From assembly GCF_022965805.1 (NCBI RefSeq), contig NC_133108.1, positions 44,958,051-45,022,050 of the forward strand: DNA of 64,000 nt, read 5' to 3'. The position numbers and the translations under genes were made by a program. This DNA is from Primulina eburnea. Its lineage: Eukaryota; Streptophyta; Magnoliopsida; Lamiales; Gesneriaceae. Below the pieces are notes generated by a model that saw only the letters and a list, made by a program, of their open reading frames with translations, had not been told where the DNA came from and did not search any database. This document shows positions 34,351 to 44,500 of this stretch, in pieces (positions within the stretch are counted from its first letter, which is position 1; every line of letters begins with the position of its first letter).

Positions 34351-35545
34351 TGTGAAGACCCAAAGAATTAACACACAAAGCCATTAATTAAAAATGCATT
34401 CAAGCCATGAATTCAAAGAAGAATTTGAAGAGCTATAAGAACACGTTAATGGTGTTTAAGGCCATTAAGAAGGCCATAAACATAGTTGTAATGGTAGCCT
34501 TTTCACCTCCCTTCTATGAGCCTATAAATAGAGGTCAAAGGGTAGGAGAAATCACACCTTCCAGCAGCATTTCAGCAACTCATTCTTGTCCATTTTCGAA
34601 GCACCGCGTCAGCCAACTTCTTGTCGGTACTACGCAGTCCAACAGCTTTCGTGTCCGAATTTTAGTTGTCTTTCCCTAAAATCTTTGAAGTTATCATCAA
34701 GTAAGCGAGTTTTTGTTATACACTTACGTACACTTGCATTTCATAAGTGTACTATTTGATATATATATATATATATATCGATATACTTGTTCTTCGTAAG
34801 TATATCCACAATTGCTTAAAAATACATTATGTATGTTTCTTGAAATTCGATCGTCATGATATATTTGTTCTCATTTGTTATGAAAATTCTTGAACAATTT
34901 GTTGTTGGATATTAGTTATAATATTTGAAAGCATGTTTGAAATATTTGAAATGCACTGTAATAATTCGAATTAGAAATGACAAGGAAATTCTGATAATTG
35001 ATATTTTTTGTTTAAGGCCCTGATGCGGTGGGATATAATAACCGTTCTTTTGGCCTCACCCCCTTAGAAGAGTAACATATAGGGGACTGATATGTAAACC
35101 ATGAAAATAAGATGATTTTCAGTGCTATGTTTGTATTTTGTTCGTATTCACTTCAACATGCTTATGATTGAAATTATGATAATGTATTCGGATAAGTATA
35201 ACTTTGATATTCGTTATGTCCGATCGACCCCCATTTACTGAGTATTTTCCAAATACTCACCCCTTACATTCCCACCCCAGATAAGAACGAGGAAGAAATC
35301 GAAGATAAAGAACAAGAATATTTTGGGGATAGTGATGAAGCCAAACCAATTCAAGACAAGTCCTGTCATTCTATCTTTTAGTTATTTTACGCTTCCGCAT
35401 TTTGTTTTAATCGCATTGTAAAGACAATTATTAATTTATGTAATAGACTGACTTTTGGCTATTTGATGTACTAGGTTACTTGTTGTTACACGATTTTAAA
35501 TTATTAAACAACGCCGATGGCACGTCTCGGTTCTGAGGCATGACA
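34351..35545 (+). mobile_element. Solo LTR with CAAAA target duplication
   Basis: 1195-bp segment starting TGTGAAGACC and ending GGCATGACA, flanked by the identical 5-bp CAAAA at 34346-34350 and 35546-35550. No internal retroelement domains or primer site follow, so it is an LTR left by recombination. It contains a TATA box (CCTATAAATAGAGG, about 34511-34524). The frame at 34407-34679 lies wholly inside it and is not a host gene. The GACC/TGAC-type ends resemble Gypsy LTRs, by inference. Confidence 0.85.
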
Positions 35546-35689
35546 CAAAATACTCACACAAATTTTTGCCTGCTATTAACGATACGATTTATATAATTCT
35601 AGATATGATCTTCTTATTTCAAAAAGTTTATTTCATAACAAAACTCTAGTTTTCATATTTTTAAGAATCTATGTAAAAAATCACCTCTA

Positions 35690-36172
35690 GATCGAAGGGA
35701 ACTTATACATACATCGAAGAATAGATGCTGCAAAGGAGCGAGAGAGAAAAGGAAGAATAGAAAAAATGGGTGTTGTTATGAAGAAATCAAGTAGTCGAGT
35801 CTCGTTGTGTTGTGGTGTTGCAGTGAAGTATTGGAGACTCTCAAACACAACACCTAATCAAAGTGTTGTTTGAGAATTGTTCATTGAACATGGTTTCAGT
35901 TTCATAGAGTCTGTATCCATAGTTATTTGATTGTTTTGTTGATAGAAAGTTATGATGCATTTTGATCTTTCGCTATGTTAAGAGAGTTAGTTTTGTGTTG
36001 TTCACTAGCATTCCTTTTTTGCTATAAACAGAATATATTTTATACGAATCTTTTGTTCCGAGTCACCACATCATAACTATTTGTGTCTTAATTTATTCAC
36101 ATAAAGTATTTGTGTGATAAATTGTTTATTCCGCAGCATATTATTTTAGGTGTTCCAACACTGTAGACAATA
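35690..36172 (+). repeat. Possible degraded LTR fragment
   Basis: Ends in TCCGCAGCATATTATTTTAGGTGTTCCAACA, which resembles the 3' end of Copia-type LTRs that precedes a tRNA primer site. No primer site, left border or partner LTR was found. The upstream portion includes TGTTGTGGTGTTGCAGTG-like text without a coding frame. Confidence 0.3.
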
Positions 36173-36440
36173 TATTTATCTGAAATAAATAATTTTCAAA
36201 TTAATTAGTACTTTTATGTTTGACAATTTATTTTTTTATGAATTATAATTATTTAAAATGGAGCCATTTGAAATTTATCATCTGACTTATTTGATCATAT
36301 CCCAATAACCTTACCCAAACGCAATCTAATAATTTTATACAAAAACGTGCCATCTAATAATTTTATCCGAAAACATGTGTACATAGTTGGTTCTTCAAAT
36401 CAATTTCATTATCCATCTCTAATTTATATATATAAAAATA

Positions 36441-36721
36441 ATGTGTGAGAAATTATTGCTCCAAAAGGTGAAAACGTTCAACTTAGGTGCCGCTCACCCC
36501 GGCCCGACAGGATTGTGAAAGGAGGTAAATCATGGTGACTCAGCCAACCAGCAGCAACATCTAGACCTTATGTTACGCCGCGCACAAGGAGCTCCCCCTC
36601 ATTGGAGGAAATTTAACTCCCACACTGTCGCTTGCGAGACTCGATCCCTGATCATTGCTCCAAGATTCACTGATGCTGACCAACTGAGCTAAGCCCATGC
36701 GTCCCATGTGTGAGAAGTTAT
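36441..36721 (-). mobile_element. tRNA-derived SINE with target-site duplication
   Basis: On the minus strand the element begins near 36704 with a tRNA-like head. The A box is TTAGCTCAGTTGGTCAG (36676-36692) and the B box GGATCGAGTCTC (about 36636-36647), the RNA polymerase III internal promoter. A tRNA-unrelated body follows to about 36457. The insert is flanked by direct repeats ATGTGTGAGAAnTTAT at 36441-36456 and 36706-36721 (one mismatch). The total body is about 250 bp. No intact tRNA fold is expected. Confidence 0.85.
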
Positions 36722-37845
36722 GAACTTATTGATAATGACTTTGAAAGTGATATATTGAGTAGGAAAAGAAAATTAATAAATATCCAAATGTAAAAACTTA
36801 TCAAGGAGACGGGTAATAACTAATAAATACATTGCAGGAGGGAACTAACGTACGTGAATTGGCACGTTTTCATTGCAAATTGTATTCATTAATTTTCTTT
36901 GGGGAAGGCTAAAATATTTTTTTTCGTATTTAATATTCGTTTCTTTAGAAGCAAATTATATAAAGGTTGAAAACTCGTTTTATTTATTTACTTTTGAGTA
37001 TTTTTGTATGTTTTACTATCTGCATTAACCTTTTATACTGATATAATTTTATATAGACTAACGTTTTGCACACATTTATTAAAAAAGTTTCCATGTTATT
37101 TGATTTATTATTATTTTGTTAATATCATATTGCTGTTATTTTTCATCATATATTTATTAATCAATATCATAGCACTCCGTGAACAATAATTGTCTAGTGA
37201 CCACAAGCGATGACTTAACTTTACAAAATTTGTATTTGCCTAGATATTTTTATCATTATTATTGTCAAGGACCGTTTTGTTTTATCCGAAAATTATTCCA
37301 CTGGAATTCCAAGAACAAAATTGTGAAAACCATGAAATTGTTTTTGTTTTATTACATAAATAGAAACAATTTTAAAACACAAAATTCCGGAGAAGTACTC
37401 ATATTTTGATTCATCTTCTCATAATTAATGAGCCTATGTCACAAGAGAGTGCTACTCCGACATGTTTTAATACAAGATATTAATTGATCATTTCATATGT
37501 ATTTATTTTGAATTATATGATTAATTTATCATCTTGTATTAAAAATTACCATGAGTAACAATATTTTTCCAACATAGATATATATGGTTCTTCTTGGCGA
37601 GAACTATTTATTTATATTGATTCTCTGGAATCTTCGTGCCAATTAACGTTAGTTATATAAAGAGGAAATATACGCAAAATGGGTTTATTTAAAGCTATTT
37701 TTATATACAAGACTTATTCCAGCGATATTTCCTTAATAAATATATATTCACAGGCAAAATTTTGTAAAATTAAAAAATAATGTAAATTATAAATGACAAA
37801 AAATAGAATAATATGCATAATAAAAAAATGTAAATATATAATTAG
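36722..37845. other. AT-rich intergenic DNA
   Basis: Only short, compositionally biased frames (37004-37409) without family similarity. No element ends were recognised. Confidence 0.45.
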
Positions 37846-38022
37846 AGTATGTCTTTTGTGACACGATATCGCAGATCTTTATTCGTGAGACGAGTCAACC
37901 ATATCCATATTTACAATAAATAATAATAATTTTAACATAAAAAATAATATTTTTTCATGAGTTACTCAAATAGAATATCTATTTCACAAAATTGATCAAT
38001 GAGACATTCTCACAATAGTTTT
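37846..38022. repeat. GTGAGACGGTCTCAC MITE-like repeat, copy 2
   Basis: Same family and orientation as the 34.2-kb copy: GTGACACGATATCGCAG, GTGAGACGAGTCAACCAT, TTACAATAAATAATAATA, TCACAAAATTGATCAATGAGACATTCTCAC. More diverged, but complete to both arms. Confidence 0.7.
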
Positions 38023-39540
38023 TGTGATATAAATAATATGCTTTGTGCAAACTGGCCAAATTTTTTTTTTTTTTACTCAAAAGAAACCCAAAAAAATAGA
38101 ACACAAATAGGGAATATGAAGCTCATCATTTTGTCGCAAGTCGCAATAATAGTCTTATCCACGTTGGATTCTTTCGTCCGAGTTTAACATCCACACCTTA
38201 TTTTCTCATGTTTTTTTGATGCATTTTGGGATTTGAAATATCTTTACTTTTTATTCGCCACTCGGCGCAATCCGGGGAAGGGAATCGGAACGAGAGAAGT
38301 GATGTGCGACAGAAAATTATTGATTTAGTATCGAGAATTTTTAACGTAGTCGGTGTTACATCAATAATTCAGATAAATATATTTAAAAATAAAAAAAATA
38401 AAACAAATTTAATGGACTACTTAGATTATTGAAATTCAAATTATGTCAGCTTACATGATGAATTTAATTAGTTTCCATGTATTTGAGGAGCTAATGTTAT
38501 TTTTTTTAAAATATATGATTAAATTTATATTATTCTCTTGTTTGAGGGCAATAAAAATCATTTGATAAAAACTTGTGTGTGCAAATCGCTCGTACTTTTT
38601 TTAAAAAAGCTGATCAAATCTAATTAGAATAATATGGTCGTTTTAAATTTTAAAAAATAAAAAATTAATAATAAATATTCGAAGTAAATGAGATTATTTA
38701 GCCGTTGTAGATCATTGACCATGATCATATTATCCTTAAATTATTTTTAAAAAATAAAAAAAAAATCATTTAAAAAATCTAAAAATTGAAAAAAAGTAAT
38801 TTTTTTTACAAACATCTAACTGCTAGTAACGATTATATTATTTAATCTTCGATAAAGTAACTTCATTATACCTTCAAAAATTCACCACTTCTTTAATTTC
38901 ATTCTCAAAAAAATAAGATTTCTTCATCTTTGGTTTCATTCGATACAAATACGAAAACAAATCTATTGAACAATGATGATCTCAATTCTCTTTCACCAAA
39001 CTTTTCTCAAATCAATTCTCAATAGATTGGTTTTTTCCAATCTCAATACATCGACGAGCAAATATTGTTGAACTATATGGTCAATCAAAATCAATTCTCC
39101 CAAAATCCTAACGAGTTCCCTTCTCCTAATTCATGTATTTCTTAATTTCCTGTAATATATAAATTTTAATTATGTGTAATTTTAATTTCTTTTAATCATG
39201 CAATTTTATTTTGTGGGTAAATACTCATATTTAATTAAATAAAAAATTAATATTTCAACGTCATATCTATAACATTATCTCCCTCTCACATAATCATGTG
39301 ATGAAGTTATCATCCATCACCGACATCAAACATACAATGAAGTTATCAAATTTATCATAGTAACATCTTCACACTATTGAACATGCTCTCATTAATGTTG
39401 CAATTGATGATCAAGGCAAAGGAATGAGTAGGAGTGGTCAAATTTCAAATTGGCTCAGACAAGAAAAAAATATTAATTCAAAGATATCAAAAGTTTGAAA
39501 GTAACACATACGTATTATTAAATGGAGAATTATGCTATTT
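38023..39540. other. AT-rich intergenic DNA
   Basis: Nothing recognisable beyond A/T runs. Frames at 37999-38187 and 38226-38432 show no similarity and are probably chance. Confidence 0.45.
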
Positions 39541-40320
39541 AGAAGCTCATATGGCACTACTCCATTTTTGTATCTGTGTTTCTAAACTGTTCTGATGCTG
39601 CCTTTATTAATGTATCTTCAGCCAGAGTCGGCTGAATCTCCGAACCAAGATACTCCTCATGCTGGAACCTGGGTTGGGAAGCAAACAAGGAGGAACTGTT
39701 CGGGTCTCTATAAATTTCTTGATGTTTTCCTCTGTTAGTGTTCTGTAGGCATCGCTGTTCGAGCAATGGTGGGCATACAAGAAACATAGATCGGGCAACT
39801 TGTCTTAAACACACACCTTTCACTAATTTGATGTATCATGGATTCGCACCTGCTAGAGACTGACGATTAGGCCTTTCTGTAAATTTCTTATATTCTGCAA
39901 GCACAATAGTAAACAAAAACACCGTATAATTTTGTCCAAAACTAACATAATTCACTTTCATTCTTATCACTAATTAAGTGCAAAACTCGCAGTTATCAAA
40001 TTTGGAATCCCTAAGCCACGCAAACTTATCTCCTGCAATATATTAATTAGTAAAGAAAAATCAAGTGCATTTGCACTGGGATACATGTGGATTGGAGAAT
40101 ATTGAATTACTGTCGATGAAATCAGGGGTCTCGAAAGCGAGCCTCGTGCTGATATTTACGACTTCGAAATCACATATAATATTAGTTTCAAAATAATTAA
40201 CCATAATGTTTCATATAATAATTATAATCGTAAATAATCAACATGATTTCATACCCAGTCTTTTCTTGGCGGAGCAGCAAGGGCGTGGGTGATTCTTCAA
40301 ACTGAGCAAAAATGCTAGTT
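39541..40320 (-). pseudogene. Shredded lipoxygenase copy
   Basis: Pieces of a lipoxygenase gene in the same order and strand as the intact gene. 40320-40256 matches the end of exon 3; 40150-40090 the end of exon 4 (GAATTACTGTCGAT..ATCAGGGGTCTCGAAA); 40050-40000 and 39880-39830 the two halves of exon 5; 39810-39780 part of intron 5 (TTGTCTTAAACAC). Then 39780-39550 corresponds to exon 9 (QHEEYLGSEIQPTLAEDTLIKAASEQFR). Exons 6-8, with the first two iron histidines, are missing, and the exon 9 frame is broken. Retained intron sequence shows it arose by DNA duplication, not retroposition. Confidence 0.8.
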
Positions 40321-40650
40321 GAAATCACAATGCTACAGGCATTATCCTCTCCCAGAAGATGCACTGCTGTCACTTAATACTGTATTCTATGATTGTTGAT
40401 TTCATATTTATATGATGCCGGATGAAAGAAATTACAGGTCTTGTATCGGGAAATTATTCGTACGTTGCTACATATTGTGGAAATTTCTCATTATTGATTT
40501 TCATTAGTTAGATTTTAACTAAAGAAAACAAGGGACATTACAAGTTTCTGCTTTATGATACAAAAGCTTTCATATTGTATCCTTAACTAAAAGCTCTGCA
40601 ATTACATATCATGTGTGCCACAAATTCTAAAGAACCAAAACTGACCAATC
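40321..40650. other. Gap after the lipoxygenase relic
   Basis: Probable 3' UTR and downstream sequence of the minus-strand multidomain gene ending at 40651, plus unassigned sequence. No gene is seen. Confidence 0.4.
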
Positions 40651-41547
40651 TTAGTTGATAAACTCTCCCTTCATTGCCAGAGAGAGAGCTCCCAGGCTAC
40701 CTCTTGTTCCCACGGTCACTCCAGGCATGGCCACGGCTATGCTTCCCACAAATCCGCCTTGCCCAACGACAATATTTCCATACTTGACTTTACCCCCTTC
40801 ACCCTCATATATGTGCCCGAAGAGCAAAGCTTCTCTTTCCACAGAACCATATTCCTGAACTTCAACCAGTTCAGGATTTAACACAGCACCAATACTGTCC
40901 ACATAAACACCTCTGTCCCAGGCAACTTTTGAACCCAATATCTTCATCCATATTCCAAAGAAAAATGACCCAGTTGTCATATCCATGTAATATTCCCCTA
41001 CCAGTGTCCTTATTGCTTGCCAAGTAGTATCCATGAATATCCCTATGCTCCAAATTGGCTCGATTTCGCCTTCTTTCTTGTGCCCTACCAGAATCCATTT
41101 GGTCACAGCACAAAGAAGTCCTGCTAGGATACCTGAACATATCCAGAAGAATGGCAGCAACCATTGCATTTGTATTTTGCTGATCTTATTAAGGTAGAAG
41201 ATGCTATTCAGTGGAGCAAAGATTACCAATCCAATCAGAAAATAAGGGAGAAAAGTCTGTATAAATGGCTGACCAGACATCAGCCACAAAGTCACATACC
41301 AGGGCCTTGCCAGTGTCACTTCTTTGGCAACTTTTTTTTGCAGTGATGCTGCCATTGGACAGCCTGTGAGGTCAACTTTAACATCAGACTGATTCAAGAA
41401 AACCTTCCAAGCCTCAGGAAGAGGCTTTTTGTTTCTCAGATGTTGGCATATTGCATAAACTACTGAACGTCCATGATCCAATGATGCACTTTGATTGCAT
41501 GACGAAGCATGGATTACATCCACTTCATTACATCTGAGATAAGGGTT
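40651..41547 (-). CDS. Detached C-terminal part of the multidomain gene
   Basis: Open frame of about 298 codons reading NPYLRCNEVDVIHASSCNQ at its start and SLGALSLAMKGEFIN at its stop. It has two strongly hydrophobic stretches (FLPYFLIGLVIFAPLN and LLPFFWICSGILAGLLCAV) and a Gly-rich hexapeptide-repeat region (GNIVVGQGGFVGS) typical of left-handed beta-helix acyltransferase-like folds. Upstream, similarity stops abruptly at 41547. A CTCAG acceptor at 41536-41540 would cut into the conserved text and give the wrong phase relative to the preceding exon. It is probably one end of a rearranged gene. Confidence 0.7.
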   Translation of the reverse strand, partial: NPYLRCNEVDVIHASSCNQSASLDHGRSVVYAICQHLRNKKPLPEAWKVFLNQSDVKVDLTGCPMAASLQKKVAKEVTLARPWYVTLWLMSGQPFIQTFLPYFLIGLVIFAPLNSIFYLNKISKIQMQWLLPFFWICSGILAGLLCAVTKWILVGHKKEGEIEPIWSIGIFMDTTWQAIRTLVGEYYMDMTTGSFFFGIWMKILGSKVAWDRGVYVDSIGAVLNPELVEVQEYGSVEREALLFGHIYEGEGGKVKYGNIVVGQGGFVGSIAVAMPGVTVGTRGSLGALSLAMKGEFIN

Positions 41548-44500
41548 CACATGAAGATATAAGAAATTATAGTATCACATGAAGATATAAGAAAAAAATA
41601 ATTATATATGCAATAGTACAATAACATGATAAGTATATAATAATATAATAATATGAAATTTAATACTAATATATTTTATTATTTTTTAACTAAGAATTGA
41701 AAGTAAAGAATTTAATAAATTATTTATTAGAATTTATATCAATAATTATGAATTTTAATATACTAATAATATCATAAAATACGAATCTGATAGAAAAATT
41801 AAAATAGTTAGCTATAATAAGAAGTTTAAATATTTTAGTCGCACTTATAAATATATATATTTATATATATATATAAGACAAAGTCTTTTAGTGGAATCTT
41901 TTTTACAGAGGAATGAGTGACGTGTGAGTGTTTTACATCCATAAAATTCCCGTGTCTTTACTATTCACAAGTTTTTACATTTCAAACTAGGCAAAAACTT
42001 GTATGAAACGGTCTCACGGGTCGTATTTGTGAGACGGATCCCTTATTTGGATCATTCATGAAAAAGTATTACTTTTTATGCTAAGAATATTACTTTTTAT
42101 TTGAATATGGGTAGGGTTGACCGGTCTCACGGATTAAGATCCGTGAGACGGTCTCACATGAGACTAACTCTTCAAACTATATCTTGTTGTCTAGATTGTC
42201 AACTGGTTGAAAATATCATTAGAAATATTGAACCGTCTTTCACACTTTTCACGTGGTTAATATTTATAACCGTTTGAGAAAATCTTTCAACTGTGTAAAA
42301 ATGATTGAAAACAAATTTTAAAAGCAAATTTTGAGTATTATAGGTTATATTTTATTATCAATTATTATTATTTCATTAGTTTTGATAATATTTTGACGAG
42401 TTAGTCATAAATATTTTAAATTGACAATTATTTGTCCTTAGTGTGCTTCACTTATATAAATTATGATTTATGCATTTATAAAATCCATAATCTGGTTGAT
42501 TTTTAGGTTATTATACCTTATACGTGGTTCTTAGATATATATATTTTCAAAATTTGTTTCAGTTCAATTCATTCTATATATTATGCTAATTATAATTTAT
42601 TATATAACATAAAATTAATGACTTGAATTTCAATTTGAGAAACAATTTTGAAAGTAAAGTATATAAGTTCTTAATTAATTTATTCGTCTAATATGACAAA
42701 AGACTAAATCAATATAAATAAAAAAATGAATCAAATTATTTTTAAAAAAAATCAAATTTTAATATTTATTAAATAATTAATATTTACGTGCATCGCACGT
42801 GCTTCTTGCTAGTGTTAAAAAATGGATGAAAATGCAACCTACATTCTACAGCAGAACTAACTAAGAAAATATGCTTGTTGAGACTAACCTTTCTGATATT
42901 ATCTCCATTGCAGTTTCCTCCTCCAGAACCCAATGCAGGTATTTCATCTCCATCTTCCACCACCACGCCTTTTTGAAGACAAGCATATGGGCCCACTGAA
43001 GATCTTGAACCAATTTTTATCGGATTTAAACTCAACACTCCATTTTTCACTTCATGACTCTGAAGCAACGCACCTTCTGCAATTATTGCTGCTTCCCCAA
43101 TTGAAACTAAAAATGGGTCAGTGATGTCTGTGGTGTCAATTAATGCAGAGGATGCAACTTTGGCTCCTAGCATCCTAAACCAGTAATTCATGAACACGGT
43201 GCCTCTCAGATGAACTGCTAGAACTTTTGAAGAGACCTCTTCAACCTTATACAGTGTCCACCACTTGACGAATTCAGCTGACCAGATTGAAATCTCTGGA
43301 TCTAATGCATAGCTTGGCTGCAGAAATGGAGTGCCAAGAAACGCTATGCAGATGCATGTGGAGAAAATGCATAACATCCAAGAAAGAGGAGCGCATACCA
43401 AAGGAAGGAAGTAACCGAAGAGAGTATTGAGCTGCATCTGTGTGCGGCTTGTGGACATCCAGCGTGTAAATTTGGAAATGGATATGTATGCAGGAAATAA
43501 TATCAAGAAGGTAACATATGCAAGTCCTACAAGTTGCATCGACCAAATTGCCAGCTTAGTAGACCAAGAAGGCTCGATAACTGTTGTGGTTGCTTTTGAC
43601 TTCATCTTTGTAGAATGCAGCAGTTCAGGGGCTGATTGAGAATGGGACTTCTTTAAAAGATTTTCGGCAAAGTTAGCCAAGTCGTTGATGCAGGTGGCAG
43701 TAAAAATGTCAATTGCACCAACAGGAACTCCTAGAAAATCTGAAAGCTTTTGAGCTGCACGAACCATACCAATGGAATCAACCCCATATGATACAAGACT
43801 TTCAGACGTGGAGATGTTGGCAATAGAAATTCCAGTCATTTGAGAGAGCAGCTCCATCAAAAAATTTCTTATGTCCGTCTTGTTAATACTTGAATGTGTC
43901 GAAGGGTGAGCATTTTTGCCTTGAGGAGCTGCTGCACTAATCCCAATCTGGGGCCGTGACTTTTCTCCAGTAGTTAGTTGACCAACAATATCCAGAGTTC
44001 CATCAGCATACCTTTTGAGACATTCAAATCGCTTGATTTTTCCTGATGTCGTCTTGCTAATGGTCTTAGGTTTGATCAGAACGACGGATGCAACCACTAT
44101 CCCATGTTCCTCTGCAACACAGGTCTGAATCTGTTTAATAACTTCATTAGGAATTGACTTAACATCGCGTACCTCTGCAATTACCACCAATCCAACTTGA
44201 TCAAAAATTTCAGTGACTGATATTCCTTTTGTCGAAAGAATATCCTTTGGAACACCAATTGCAGCGCAACAGCCTGGGCGTAGAAGTTCACACGAGGTTT
44301 CAACTGTTTTCTCAATATCTGAGCAATATACGTTCTTCCCTGCAATTATCACAAGATCTTTGATTCGAGCTGTGATGAATAATTTTCCATCTATAATTCG
44401 CCCCAAATCTCCAGTCTTTGTGTATTTTTTTCCAGTATCATTCAACTCATTTCTGAATGTCTTTTGGCTCAACTCCTCCATTCCCCAGTACCCAACTCCA

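Noticed and set aside
34407..34679. 90-residue open frame
   Set aside because: Wholly inside the solo LTR; no similarity and no independent promoter logic.
36630..36704. Possible tRNA gene on the minus strand
   Set aside because: A and B boxes are present, but no complete acceptor stem or anticodon arm is seen and the segment belongs to a SINE with target duplications.
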